Positions 7,552 through 15,957 of a stretch of 64,000 bases of DNA are shown here, in pieces (the first letter of the stretch is position 1; the number at the start of each line of letters is the position of its first letter). This DNA comes from Brevibacillus laterosporus DSM 25. GTDB lineage: Bacteria > Bacillota > Bacilli > Brevibacillales > Brevibacillaceae. Both the position numbers and the translations under genes were made by a program. A model generated the notes under the pieces. It had not been told where the DNA came from. It made no database searches and saw only the letters and a list, made by a program, of their open reading frames with translations. The DNA is taken from NCBI RefSeq assembly GCF_002706795.1, contig NZ_CP017705.1:3881501-3945500 (forward strand), in the 5' to 3' direction.

Positions 7552-8277
7552 TTATCTACAAAAAATGTGTTTACCAATTTTTTTAATTTGTGGTCGACTC
7601 CAGATCCAAGCAGAGGTTGCTGTATCTGGATTAAAATAATAGGTTGCCCCTTCACTAGGATCCCAGCCTTTTAGGGCGTCTTGGACAGCCTTTCGCGCTG
7701 ATTCATCCGGTGAAAGATAAATTTGACCGTCAGCTACAGCTGTAAATGCACGTGGCTCAAACACAACAGCTGCTGGTGAATTAGGAAATGAGGGGCTTTG
7801 TGTGCGATTTAAAATAACGGCAGCGACTGCAACTTGTCCGATATAAGGCTCACCGCGTGCTTCTCCATATACAGCTTGGGCCATGATTTTCAGATCATTG
7901 GCAGAAAAGCCATTAGAAGGCGTCATTACTTGATTTCCTTTTTCTTTTGGTTTAAAAGTACCCATGACATAATTTTTTGTTGAATTGTACAATCTAACTT
8001 TCGTTTTATCATCCAACTCCCCCGTAATCGTCATACCAAACTCATATTGAAAAAGACGTAGAGCTGCTTTTGTACGTGGACCGAAAATAGAATCAATATC
8101 TCCTGTATAAAAACCAATATGTTTAAGTCGTTCTTGTAGTTCTCTTACATTGGCACCTGTGTTCCCTTCTTTATAAGTAGGACCCATAGTAAATGCCTGC
8201 GTGATACTTGGAATGCTACTAACCAGAAATGCAGTACACAAGATTACTCCGAAACACCAATACATAACTTTTTGCAC
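7552..8277 (-). CDS. sleB: spore cortex-lytic enzyme SleB
   Basis: 241 residues. An N-terminal hydrophobic signal segment (residues 5-28), a peptidoglycan-binding domain at about 40-97 (GANVRELQERLKHIGFYTGD, FGPRTKAALRLFQ), and a Hydrolase_2 domain from about 128 to the end (MAQAVYGEARGEPYIGQVAV, VILNR). SleB is a germination-specific lytic transglycosylase that degrades cortex peptidoglycan containing muramic delta-lactam. The catalytic glutamate is in the YGEARGE motif. The peptidoglycan-binding domain separates it from CwlJ. In Bacillus species sleB is followed by ypeB, needed for SleB stability; no ypeB is adjacent here. It is shorter than B. subtilis SleB (305), with a shorter linker. 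AAGGGAGG precedes the start. Confidence 0.9.
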   Translation of the reverse strand: MQKVMYWCFGVILCTAFLVSSIPSITQAFTMGPTYKEGNTGANVRELQERLKHIGFYTGDIDSIFGPRTKAALRLFQYEFGMTITGELDDKTKVRLYNSTKNYVMGTFKPKEKGNQVMTPSNGFSANDLKIMAQAVYGEARGEPYIGQVAVAAVILNRTQSPSFPNSPAAVVFEPRAFTAVADGQIYLSPDESARKAVQDALKGWDPSEGATYYFNPDTATSAWIWSRPQIKKIGKHIFCR

Positions 8278-8514
8278 TGTATGTATGCCTCCCTTTTTGT
8301 AAAAAAGCTACGTTTGTAAACGGTAGTTAGTTTGTCCGATTTTCTCTCGGTTTAAAAGCTGGTAAAATTTTCGAGAATAGTGCTTCAAGCTGTTGACTAA
8401 ACCCGTTATAATAAAAGAAAAAACATTTTGAAGCAGTACATGATTAGTTGGGTAAACTATGTACAACAGGCAAGTAGCGCTACATAAGGCGGTTCACATA
8501 AGGAGGCGGTAGGG

Positions 8515-8856
8515 ATGGAATCCGTGAAAGACCAAATCAGAGTGGCAGATCAAGTAGTTGCAGTCATTGCAGGAGTAGCAGCGCAAGAGATTGAAGAGGT
8601 AGCTGTAGGTGGTTCTAGTTCATTTTATGATGAATGGACGAAACGATTGGGTCCGAAAAATAATGCAAAAGGAATAATGGTTGAAATAGGGGATTTGGGT
8701 GCTTCTATTACATTATGGGTTTCTGTTCGCTACGGTACCATCATTAGCAAGACCTGCCAGCATCTTCAAGAGAAAGTAAAAGAAACAGTGGAGTTTTTAA
8801 CAGGATTGACGGTGTATGAGGTAAATGTACGAGTAGAGGGCCTCACTATTGAATAA
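8515..8856 (+). CDS. Asp23/Gls24 family protein
   Basis: 113 residues with the Asp23 pattern: an N-terminal VADQVVAVIAGVAAQEIEEV, a central EIGDLGASITLWVSVRYGTI and a C-terminal VKETVEFLTGLTVYEVNVRV. Family members (Asp23, AmaP partners, YloU, YqhY) are cytosolic proteins linked to cell-envelope stress or lipid metabolism. There is no signal peptide or membrane helix. AAGGAGG precedes the ATG. It is a single gene between sleB and ftsW, closed by a strong terminator at 8888. Which Asp23 paralogue it represents cannot be said. Confidence 0.88.
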   Translation: MESVKDQIRVADQVVAVIAGVAAQEIEEVAVGGSSSFYDEWTKRLGPKNNAKGIMVEIGDLGASITLWVSVRYGTIISKTCQHLQEKVKETVEFLTGLTVYEVNVRVEGLTIE

Positions 8857-8887
8857 CAAGAGTAAGATAGGTATAAACAGGAATATA

Positions 8888-8927
8888 AAAAAACCAACGA
8901 CAGATTTTCTGCTGTCGTTGGTTTTTT
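8888..8927. terminator. bidirectional terminator
   Basis: AAAAAACCAACGACAG and CTGTCGTTGGTTTTTT form a perfect stem with A-run and T-run, between convergent asp23-like gene and ftsW. Confidence 0.92.
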
Positions 8928-8955
8928 ATGTTCTTGAAAGGATAGGAACGTATCC

Positions 8956-10113
8956 TTACATCGAGGAGCTCTGGGTATGCTTTTGTCTGTTAACATCTCG
9001 AGAGACACTTAATAGGATTCCCATACTTGTCATACAAATTAACAAGGATGATCCACCATAACTGATAAACGGCAAGGGTACGCCTGTCATTGGTATAGCA
9101 CCTGTTACACCGCCGATGTTGATTATTGCTTGAATACTAAGCATGGTAACAATGCCTGTTCCAGCAAGTGTGGCAAAGGTATCAGTAGATCGTAAGCTGA
9201 TCTGTAGTCCTCGAATGATTAATAACAGATACAAAAGTAGGAAGATAGAGGTTCCGATTAAGCCCATCTCTTCAGCAATAACGGAAAAGATAAAATCTGT
9301 ATGAGCCTCTGGTAGGTACAGATATTTTTGCAAGCTTTTACCGAACCCTGTACCGAAGATTCCGCCTCGCGCAATAGCAAATAAGGATTGAACCATTTGA
9401 AATCCTTTATCTAATCGATCACTCCAAGGATCAGTAAAAGAGGTTATTCGGGCCCAAGCATGTGGTTTTACTAAGATATAGGTAGTAATAAACAGAGTCG
9501 ATGGAGGGACAGTAAGCAAAAAGATATGCTTAATATTAGCTCCACCTACTATTAAGATAACCCCAGCCGTTCCCAAAATAATGGCAGCTGTCCCTAAGTC
9601 AGGCTGTCCCAAAATCATTAAAAAGAAAATACCCGTAACTGTCAAAGGTGGTATTAAGCCTGTTTTGAAACTTCGGAAGGCATCTCCTTTTTTAGCAATG
9701 AGGGCTGACAGATACAGAATTAGTCCCAGCTTGGCAACCTCTGAGGTTTGTAAGGTCATAAAGCCTAAGTTAACCCATGAATGCGCTCCGTTCGTCTTGA
9801 TCGCAAATCCGGGAATATAAACAAGTAAAAGTAAGAAAAAGCTACCAGCGGCAATCAGCAGGAAGTTTTTCTTATAAAAGGAGAAGGGGATGTTCATAAC
9901 AAAGAGCATGAGAAACAGACCCAAAATGGCAAAGATGATTTGTTTTTTTGCGAAGTACAAACCGTCACCTAGACATTGATTACAACCTTTGGCTGTCAAT
10001 ATTCCGGTTTGAGCATAGATGTAGCTGGAGCTCATTACCATCGTAATTCCAAAGCCTACAAGTAGCAATGTTAAAAAAAGTAGGAGAAAATCTGGTACGC
10101 CCCGAGTTTTCAT
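8956..10113 (-). CDS. ftsW: cell-division SEDS protein FtsW
   Basis: 385 residues from the ATG at 10113. AGGGGTG lies 12 bases upstream; an in-frame GTG at 10128 overlaps that site, so the ATG is preferred. About ten membrane segments. SEDS signatures: QPDLGTAAIIL, the region GKSLQKYLYLPEAHTDFIFS (close to the GxSxxKxxYLPexHtDFIFa pattern), and the C-terminal TGVPLPFISYGGSSL. SEDS proteins polymerise lipid II glycan strands with a partner class B PBP; FtsW does so at the septum. The ylaN-ftsW association supports FtsW over SpoVE, although SpoVE cannot be excluded. A second SEDS gene is at 59577. Confidence 0.85.
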   Translation of the reverse strand: MKTRGVPDFLLLFLTLLLVGFGITMVMSSSYIYAQTGILTAKGCNQCLGDGLYFAKKQIIFAILGLFLMLFVMNIPFSFYKKNFLLIAAGSFFLLLLVYIPGFAIKTNGAHSWVNLGFMTLQTSEVAKLGLILYLSALIAKKGDAFRSFKTGLIPPLTVTGIFFLMILGQPDLGTAAIILGTAGVILIVGGANIKHIFLLTVPPSTLFITTYILVKPHAWARITSFTDPWSDRLDKGFQMVQSLFAIARGGIFGTGFGKSLQKYLYLPEAHTDFIFSVIAEEMGLIGTSIFLLLYLLLIIRGLQISLRSTDTFATLAGTGIVTMLSIQAIINIGGVTGAIPMTGVPLPFISYGGSSLLICMTSMGILLSVSRDVNRQKHTQSSSM

Positions 10114-10206
10114 TGAAAAAGAAATCACCCCTAGAAATGAAACAGAGAGGTGGGTATGTCCTCTCTGCTTGTGTAAAGTATTTGAACAAACTGAACCTTC
10201 ATACTG

Positions 10207-10545
10207 TTATGCTAATTTGTCTTTTAAACCTTGTAAAACTTGCTTTGCATTGTTTAGTACGCCATCTGGCATAGGACAGTCATAATCGATTCCGTGTGGG
10301 AACAGATGCTTGCCGATGAATGGCTCGTCCAATTTTAATACAGTGTCTGGATCTTCCATTTTGCCTTCTACACAATGTGCTTGAATGCGAAGATAGTACG
10401 TAGTGTCCCTATCCTTTAGCTTGTAATCGTAGGTTGCGTGGGCATAATCCCAAGCAAAACGCGTGAAACCTGAGCTATTCATAGCAATGTCTAAGTCGGC
10501 TAAAGTTCCTTGGTGGCCGCCGATTCCCGTTTCTTTGAGAAGCAT
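10207..10545 (-). CDS. YugN-like family protein
   Basis: 112 residues from the ATG at 10545, with AAGGAGG eight bases upstream; the open frame extends upstream to 10872 but that part crosses the divergent CBS gene and is not coding. The sequence (LADLDIAMNSSGFTRFAWDY, TTYYLRIQAHCVEGK, FIGKHLFPHGIDY) matches the YugN-like family, cytoplasmic proteins of unknown role in bacilli. It diverges from the CBS-domain gene at 10700, with 154 bases between. Confidence 0.85.
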   Translation of the reverse strand: MLLKETGIGGHQGTLADLDIAMNSSGFTRFAWDYAHATYDYKLKDRDTTYYLRIQAHCVEGKMEDPDTVLKLDEPFIGKHLFPHGIDYDCPMPDGVLNNAKQVLQGLKDKLA

Positions 10546-10699
10546 TCTGCCTTCCTCCTTCGTGATATTCACTCCCTTATGATAGTAGGTTTTTCCTGTT
10601 TGTGCAATGATTATGAGACGTAAAAAATAGCTGGATTGCATGAAAGAATACGGGAGGGGGGAAACTAACCTTTGTTTAAGAACGGAAGGAGGAAGAAAA

Positions 10700-11134
10700 A
10701 TGGCAACAAGAACACTACGCCAAATTATGACAGATAACTTGGCTACCGTTACGTTACAGGATAATGTATATGAAGTAGCAGTGAAAATGAAAGATTGGAA
10801 CGTTGGCGTCATTCCAGTTGTGAATGAACAAAAAGATGTTATCGGAGTCATTACAGACCGTGATATCGTCATTCGTGGCCTTGCTGAAAAACATCAAGGC
10901 TCTAGTAAGGTCGAAGAGGTCATGAGTAAAGATGTCGTGCTGGGAACTCCAGAAATGACTGTAGATGCAGCAGCTAAGCTGATGGCTAAGCATCAAATTC
11001 GCCGTCTGCCAGTAGTGGATAACGGAAAGTTAGTAGGAATTGTGGCGATTGGAGACATGGCAATCCGCAACATTTTACAAGATGAAGCAGGAGAAGCATT
11101 AGCAGAGATTTCTGAAACAGCTTCACGCCATTAA
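10700..11134 (+). CDS. CBS-domain pair protein
   Basis: 144 residues from the ATG at 10700, with GGAAGGAGGAAG upstream. Two CBS motifs fill the protein: residues 8-62 (IMTDNLATVTLQDNVYEVAV ... GVITDRDIVIRG) and 73-127 (VMSKDVVLGTPEMTVDAAAK ... LVGIVAIGDMAIRN). A CBS pair binds adenosyl nucleotides and often senses energy or redox state. Similar stand-alone proteins (YhcV type) are common and increase under stress or sporulation; no partner domain is present here. Terminator at 11163. Target unknown. Confidence 0.9.
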   Translation: MATRTLRQIMTDNLATVTLQDNVYEVAVKMKDWNVGVIPVVNEQKDVIGVITDRDIVIRGLAEKHQGSSKVEEVMSKDVVLGTPEMTVDAAAKLMAKHQIRRLPVVDNGKLVGIVAIGDMAIRNILQDEAGEALAEISETASRH

Positions 11135-11162
11135 TTTTTCTAATGAAGAGAGAACATTTGTG

Positions 11163-11188
11163 GACACTCGGAAACGAGTGTCTTTTTT
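11163..11188 (+). terminator. rho-independent terminator
   Basis: GACACTCG, GAAA loop region, CGAGTGTC and six T residues after the CBS gene. Confidence 0.92.
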
Positions 11189-11223
11189 ATGTGTCACTTT
11201 ATAACATTTGGGCTTGTCTTTTT

Positions 11224-11278
11224 TGGACCCAAATTATTCCTTTCGCATAGGCTGTAACGAAGAGGAAAGGAGGGTCCA
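11224..11278 (+). promoter_or_regulatory. hairpin that masks the ribosome binding site of the 36-residue gene
   Basis: TGGACCC (11224-11230) can pair with GGGTCCA (11272-11278), and TCCTTT (11238-11243) with AAAGGA (11266-11271). The two 3' arms are contiguous and contain the whole AAAGGAGGG Shine-Dalgarno sequence before the ATG at 11280. There is no T-run, so it does not look like a terminator. A translational switch is inferred. Confidence 0.5.
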
Positions 11279-11279
11279 C

Positions 11280-11390
11280 ATGGGTTTTTTCGATTTTGAC
11301 TTCTTAAATGGAGATAGCGAGGAACTGATATGGATCATCGTAATTGTTGTTGTTTTATTTTTTCTACTTGTTGATTGGGACTGGGAATAA
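11280..11390 (+). CDS. 36-residue single-pass membrane protein
   Basis: Starts at the ATG 11280 with AAAGGAGGG seven bases upstream. An acidic, Phe-rich head (MGFFDFDFLNGDSEE) precedes a strongly hydrophobic segment (LIWIIVIVVVLFFLL) and a short acidic tail (VDWDWE). In general design it resembles the tiny Gly/Phe-rich membrane peptides expressed during sporulation (YjcZ type), but I cannot assign it to a family. Its ribosome binding site lies within a two-part hairpin (11224-11278), suggesting translation control. Followed by a wobble-rich terminator. Confidence 0.7.
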   Translation: MGFFDFDFLNGDSEELIWIIVIVVVLFFLLVDWDWE

Positions 11391-11401
11391 ATGACCAGAT
11401 A

Positions 11402-11437
11402 AAAAGGCGGCCTACCAAGTCATGTGGGTCGTTTTTT
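11402..11437 (+). terminator. terminator with wobble pairs
   Basis: GGCGGCCTAC pairs with GTGGGTCGTT (several G-T pairs) and is followed by TTTTTGTTTT. Confidence 0.6.
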
Positions 11438-11527
11438 GTTTTGGAAGATTAGAAAAACTGTAGACAAGCACGTATGTTTGGTATGATGGGAAAGGTAGAG
11501 TTAATCAAAAACATGGAGGATATGTAC

Positions 11528-12289
11528 ATGAGGACAATGATAACCAATACAAAGCATTTATTTGCCATCCTTTCCCTTGGAGTAGCCTTAGCGGTAAGTG
11601 GATGTGCTACTGACAAAGACACGCAAGAGAACAATGAGCCCACACCCAATGGGAAAATGAAAGTTAAAATAGAGAGAGTTGTCGATGGTGATACCTTTAA
11701 AACAACGAAGGGAGATAAGGTAAGACTGATCGGAGTGGACACGCCTGAGACTGTGAAGCCCAATAGTCCTGTGGAGCCATATGGAAAAGAAGCGAGTGAC
11801 TATACGAAAAAGATGTTAGAAGGCAAAGAAGTTACCCTTCAATTTGATGTACAGCCTTTCGATAAATATCAGAGACTATTAGCTTATGTTTATTTAGAAG
11901 ATGGCACATTCTATAATGAACATCTCGTATATGAAGGATATGCGCGCATCATGACAGTGCCACCTAATGTTGCTCAGTCAGAAGTGTTCTTGAAAGCAGA
12001 ACAGAATGCTAGAGAAAACAACCGAGGACTCTGGGCTTTAGATGTTTATAAGAAAGCGGATCAAGGTAAGAAAAAGAACACTTCTTCCTCAAAGAACCTT
12101 CCCGAAAAAAAGGAAAGTAGTTCGCAAAGGGAAGACAGCAAGCAACAAATCAAAGGAAATATTAATTCAAAGGGTGAAAAAATCTACCATGTATCTGGTG
12201 GACGTTATTATGAACAAACGAAACCAGAAGAGTGGTTTGATACAGAAGAAGATGCTATAAAAGCAGGTTTTAGAAAATCAAAGGAATAA
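11528..12289 (+). CDS. thermonuclease-family lipoprotein
   Basis: 253 residues from the ATG at 11528, eight bases after GGAGG; an upstream ATG (11522) is too close. A lipoprotein signal ends in VSGC near residue 24. The SNase fold covers about residues 45-165: VKIERVVDGDTFKTTKGDKV, RLIGVDTPETVKP, YGKEASDYTKKML, QPFDKYQRLLAYVYLEDG and ARENNRGLW, with the Asp/Arg/Glu active-site set of staphylococcal nuclease present. A Lys/Ser-rich linker leads to a C-terminal module (IYHVSGGRYYEQTKPEEWF ... EDAIKAGFRKS) also seen in other secreted nucleases. Ca2+-dependent hydrolysis of DNA and RNA at the cell surface is expected from the family. It precedes the CadA-like ATPase but no functional link is evident. 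Confidence 0.9.
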   Translation: MRTMITNTKHLFAILSLGVALAVSGCATDKDTQENNEPTPNGKMKVKIERVVDGDTFKTTKGDKVRLIGVDTPETVKPNSPVEPYGKEASDYTKKMLEGKEVTLQFDVQPFDKYQRLLAYVYLEDGTFYNEHLVYEGYARIMTVPPNVAQSEVFLKAEQNARENNRGLWALDVYKKADQGKKKNTSSSKNLPEKKESSSQREDSKQQIKGNINSKGEKIYHVSGGRYYEQTKPEEWFDTEEDAIKAGFRKSKE

Positions 12290-12368
12290 CATTTCGATGA
12301 TTGTTTGAATATTATAATGTTATCTGATACACTACGAGAAGAGAGATCGGAAAACGAGGTGCTGCGGG

Positions 12369-14786
12369 ATGAGGAAAAATTTGAATGATAAGCATAATGG
12401 TCAAGAAAAAAACTCCAATTATTCTCACGTAGAACATCAAGATAACGAGATTGTAACGAAAACATGTTGTGGTGAACAGGGGCATCATTCCCATACGGAT
12501 CACCATCAGCACGAACATTGTGGAGACACAGGTCATTCTCATCATGACCATCATCACAACGATCATAGTCACAAACATCACGAACATAATCATCACGAAC
12601 ATCACGAACACAAACATACAGGGCATTCTCACGGTGCAGGGTGTTGTTTTGCTGAACGCGAATTGGCGACTACGGTATTAGCTAATAAAACCGCTGCACA
12701 GGTATATCATATTGAGGGTATGGATTGCGGCTCATGCGCTCTAACTTTACAGAAGCACGTGCAGAAAACCTTGAACATGCCAGAAGTAGAAGTAAACTTT
12801 AGTACAGCCAAAATGCGATTAGGAAAAAAGGCTAATGTAGAAAAAGTCTTACAAGCTATTACAGAAGCTGGTTACAAAGGTACATATCAGGATGGGAGTG
12901 ACCGTTTTTCTAACATTGAACCAGAAGCTTGGTGGCAAAATGAAGCAGTTCAACGTACAGGAATAGCAGGATTTTTTATTCTGGTAGGGCTTTTGTTAAA
13001 AGCGTACCAGATAGAACTGCTCGGGAATACTGCTTATGCTATTGCGATGGTAGTTGCTGGTTTAAAACCCTTAAAAGCCGCATGGTATGCCCTAAAAAGT
13101 AAATCAGCTGATATGAACCTGCTAATGAGTTTGGCGGCAATAGGAGCAGCTTTTATCGGTGAATGGTTAGAAGGGGCAACGGTTGTTTTCTTATTTGGAC
13201 TTGGGAACTCTTTGCAAACCTTATCTATCAATAAGACTCGTCAATCCATTCGCTCCTTACTACGTTTGGCACCAAAAGAAGCTATGGTTTACAGAGAACA
13301 AGAATGGGTTAGTATCCCAGTAAAAGATGTGGAAGTTGGAGAGCGTTTATTAATTAAAGCAGGTGAAGGAATTCCACTTGATGGGTTTATCGTTAAAGGG
13401 GTATCTACTTTTAATCAGGCACCAATCACTGGGGAGTCTATGCCAGTTGACAAAGGTGTGGGTGACACTCTCTTCGCTGGTAGCATTAATGAAACAGCGG
13501 TTGTTGAGATGGAAGTGACGAAGATAGGTTCTGATTCCACACTAGCTCGCATTATTCATTTAGTGGAGGAAGCACAGGAGAAGAAAGCACCAACGGAACA
13601 ATTTGTAGAGAAATTTGCTAGAATTTATACTCCAATCGTAATTGTAGTGGCCCTTGCTGTTATTATTTTGCCACCTTTATTTACAGGAGAGTGGCAACAT
13701 TGGTTTTACCGTGGCCTAGAGCTATTGGTTATCGCTTGCCCTTGCGCCTTGGTTATTTCCACCCCTGTTGCAGTAGTGTCTGCTATTGGAAGTGCGGCAC
13801 GTCACGGTGTATTAATTAAAGGTGGAGCAGCCTTGGAAATTATTGGTCATTTAAAGCAAGTAGCTTTTGATAAAACAGGTACGATCACAACAGGAAAGCT
13901 ACATGTTGAAAAAATACTTACTCTCCAGCAACACACCGAGTCAGAGATACTTGAAAAGGCAGCCATGATCGAGCAATCTTCACATCATCCCATTGCTACT
14001 GCTATCTTGTTACAGGCAAAGGAAAATGGCATTCTAACACAGGATTCTGATAATCATCAAACCATTGTTGGTAAGGGTGCTAGTGCTACGTTATCAGGAA
14101 TCACGTATTTGGCGGGAAATGAGAAGCTGTTTACCGAACATAAGGTTGAACTGGGACTTTTACAAGAGCAGATTAAGGAAGAGCAACAAGCTGGTAAAAC
14201 GATCGTATTAGTGGGTACGACGAAAGAGATTTGGGGTGCTCTTATCATATCTGATACCATTCGACCAACAAGTCAAAGGGTGATGCAGCAATTACATGGC
14301 ATTGGCGTAAAAACTTTGTTGCTTACGGGTGATAATGCAGGAGCGGCCCAACATATGGCTCAAAAAGTAGGGATTGGACACGTACAAGCAGGATTGTTGC
14401 CAGAAGATAAGCTTGAGGCAATAAAGGTAGCTAAAAAGCGCGAAAGTGGTACAATTGCAATGGTAGGTGACGGTATTAATGATGCTCCAGCTCTAGCTAC
14501 TGCTGATGTTGGTATTGCGATGGGAGGAGCAGGAACGGACACTGCTATGGAAACAGCAGGAATCGTATTGATGGCTGATGACTTAGAAAAATTACCATAT
14601 GTAATTGGGCTTAGCCAACAAGCGCTAGCGATTATCAAGCAAAACATATATTTCTCTTTATTGATCAAAGCTATAGCACTACTCTTGATCATACCAAACT
14701 GGCTCACACTGTGGATGGCAGTCATCAGTGATACAGGAGCAGCGATGATTGTCATTCTTAATAGCATGAGATTATTGAGAAAGTGA
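12369..14786 (+). CDS. cadA: heavy-metal P-type ATPase (CadA/ZntA type)
   Basis: 805 residues, P1B-2 type. Order: a His-rich tail (about residues 39-88, nearly half His), one HMA domain at about 112-178 with MDCGSC (Cys120, Cys123), membrane helices, the actuator loop (TGESMPVDKGVGD), the CPC ion-channel motif (Cys457-Pro-Cys459), phosphorylation site DKTGT (Asp501), SSHHPIA, and the hinge MVGDGINDAPAL. Expected to export Zn2+, Cd2+ or Pb2+. The extreme His tail suggests Zn2+ buffering or sensing. No ArsR/CadC-type regulator gene is adjacent. GAGGTG precedes the ATG. TATAAT at 12313-12318 may be a -10 box. Confidence 0.93.
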   Translation: MRKNLNDKHNGQEKNSNYSHVEHQDNEIVTKTCCGEQGHHSHTDHHQHEHCGDTGHSHHDHHHNDHSHKHHEHNHHEHHEHKHTGHSHGAGCCFAERELATTVLANKTAAQVYHIEGMDCGSCALTLQKHVQKTLNMPEVEVNFSTAKMRLGKKANVEKVLQAITEAGYKGTYQDGSDRFSNIEPEAWWQNEAVQRTGIAGFFILVGLLLKAYQIELLGNTAYAIAMVVAGLKPLKAAWYALKSKSADMNLLMSLAAIGAAFIGEWLEGATVVFLFGLGNSLQTLSINKTRQSIRSLLRLAPKEAMVYREQEWVSIPVKDVEVGERLLIKAGEGIPLDGFIVKGVSTFNQAPITGESMPVDKGVGDTLFAGSINETAVVEMEVTKIGSDSTLARIIHLVEEAQEKKAPTEQFVEKFARIYTPIVIVVALAVIILPPLFTGEWQHWFYRGLELLVIACPCALVISTPVAVVSAIGSAARHGVLIKGGAALEIIGHLKQVAFDKTGTITTGKLHVEKILTLQQHTESEILEKAAMIEQSSHHPIATAILLQAKENGILTQDSDNHQTIVGKGASATLSGITYLAGNEKLFTEHKVELGLLQEQIKEEQQAGKTIVLVGTTKEIWGALIISDTIRPTSQRVMQQLHGIGVKTLLLTGDNAGAAQHMAQKVGIGHVQAGLLPEDKLEAIKVAKKRESGTIAMVGDGINDAPALATADVGIAMGGAGTDTAMETAGIVLMADDLEKLPYVIGLSQQALAIIKQNIYFSLLIKAIALLLIIPNWLTLWMAVISDTGAAMIVILNSMRLLRK

Positions 14787-14906
14787 TCTTATAAGAGAGT
14801 AAATCGTACTTGGTACCCGATGTACGAAGTAGAGAATTTGTGGCATAAACAGGGAGAAACAGGGCACTCTAGGGCTATATTCACCAAAAAGTAAGGAGTG
14901 TCCTGT

Positions 14907-15338
14907 ATGATCCAAAAATTGCGTGGACGTCGTTTTTACTTATTTATTTTGTTTGTAGCTATTTTGGAGCTATCCATGATGGGATTGCATTCTTTGGAAG
15001 GAAAAAAAGCAACTCACAGCAATCAGACACATGTACTTGCTGAGGAAGTGAAGAAGCCTTCACTAATCGTGGAACATCAAGTAAAAGGTAATGATCTTGA
15101 ATTGAAATTGGTCGTTCAAGGATTCCAATTCTCGTTGGAAAACATGGGAAAAGAAAATAAAGTTGGTGAAGGGCATGTCCATTTATATGTGGATGGGAAA
15201 AAAATAGCCAAGATTTTTGGCCCGCAATTTACCTTAGCAGATGTAGCTCCCGGAAAGCACAAAATAGAAGTAGAATTAGCCCATAACAACCATGAATCAT
15301 ATGGTGTCAAACAGACCTTTGAAATCGTAGTCAACTAA
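14907..15338 (+). CDS. secreted GHVH-motif protein
   Basis: 143 residues from the ATG at 14907; AAGGAG lies nine bases upstream and overlaps a GTG at 14898 that I reject as start. An N-terminal membrane/signal segment (FYLFILFVAILELSMMGL) is followed by a beta-rich domain with GEGHVHLYVDGKKIAKIFGP and APGKHKIEVELAHNNHESYG. The histidines recur as in small extracellular metal-associated or DUF4399-like proteins. It is 120 bases after the CadA-like gene on the same strand with no clear terminator between, so co-transcription and a role in metal handling are possible; both are inference. Confidence 0.7.
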   Translation: MIQKLRGRRFYLFILFVAILELSMMGLHSLEGKKATHSNQTHVLAEEVKKPSLIVEHQVKGNDLELKLVVQGFQFSLENMGKENKVGEGHVHLYVDGKKIAKIFGPQFTLADVAPGKHKIEVELAHNNHESYGVKQTFEIVVN

Positions 15339-15381
15339 GCGGATGAAACATGAAAGTCCAAATGCGACCCCGCTTACATAG

Positions 15382-15425
15382 GAAAAAGCTGTGGAGTCCA
15401 TTAAAGACCATCCACAGCTTTTTGC
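15382..15425. terminator. bidirectional terminator
   Basis: AAAAAGCTGTGGA and TCCACAGCTTTTT stem between convergent genes. Confidence 0.9.
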
Positions 15426-15446
15426 TTTTGCCCTGCGCGTTCGTTA

Positions 15447-15902
15447 TTATAGATAGTTTATGGTTACGTGTTGTGCATCTTGAGGTAAGGTAATCACCGC
15501 AGTTGGATAGGTAATTACTTGAAGCAACATTGTTTTTTGAGGGCGTTCCTCTACGACATGGATGACATAAGTTCCGTCAGTCTCTTGCTGGACATTGTCA
15601 ACCTTGATAGAATAGCCACTGGTAGGGCGCTCACCAAGCGCAATGGCTACATAGGTGAGATCATTTTCATGGATCAGCTGATAGCCACCCTGCTCTTGTA
15701 TATTGGCAAGCGCCAGGTCTACAGAAGTGGGGTAGGGAGTAGGAGCAGTGCTAAAATCACTCATAGATACAACTCCTTTTTGGTTGGACTGTTGAGTATT
15801 TTGATGCAAAGAGCCATCCTGAGCTGTTACAGTTGGAGTCATGTTGACGTAGGAGACCAGGATTCCTCCCATTAGCAATAAACCTGCTAATACTTGTTTC
15901 AT
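15447..15902 (-). CDS. secreted PrcB C-terminal domain protein
   Basis: 151 residues. Signal peptide at 1-28 (KQVLAGLLLMGGILVSYV ... TVTA). The C-terminal half carries the PrcB_C signature: YVAIALGERPTSGYSIKVDN, a central strand YVIHVVEERPQ and YPTAVITLPQDA. PrcB in Treponema stabilises a protease complex; in bacilli this domain occurs in secreted proteins of unknown role. The linker 30-55 is Gln/Ser-rich. AGGAGGGAT precedes the ATG. Divergent from the helicase-associated gene. Confidence 0.8.
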   Translation of the reverse strand: MKQVLAGLLLMGGILVSYVNMTPTVTAQDGSLHQNTQQSNQKGVVSMSDFSTAPTPYPTSVDLALANIQEQGGYQLIHENDLTYVAIALGERPTSGYSIKVDNVQQETDGTYVIHVVEERPQKTMLLQVITYPTAVITLPQDAQHVTINYL

Positions 15903-15957
15903 TCTCTATCCCTCCTATGATTTCCTCCATCCACCGTTACGAATAGAGGTGAGCTTC

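Noticed and set aside
10546-10872. Upstream extension of the YugN-like frame
   Set aside because: Covers the divergent CBS gene and its ribosome binding site; the AAGGAGG before 10545 marks the start.
12312-12632. Met/Val-rich minus-strand frame
   Set aside because: Antisense to the His-rich codons of the CadA-like gene, which read as Met/Val on the other strand.
12481-12640. Possible CRISPR-like or short tandem repeat
   Set aside because: The repeated CAT/CAC pattern is simply the His-rich coding tail of the metal ATPase.
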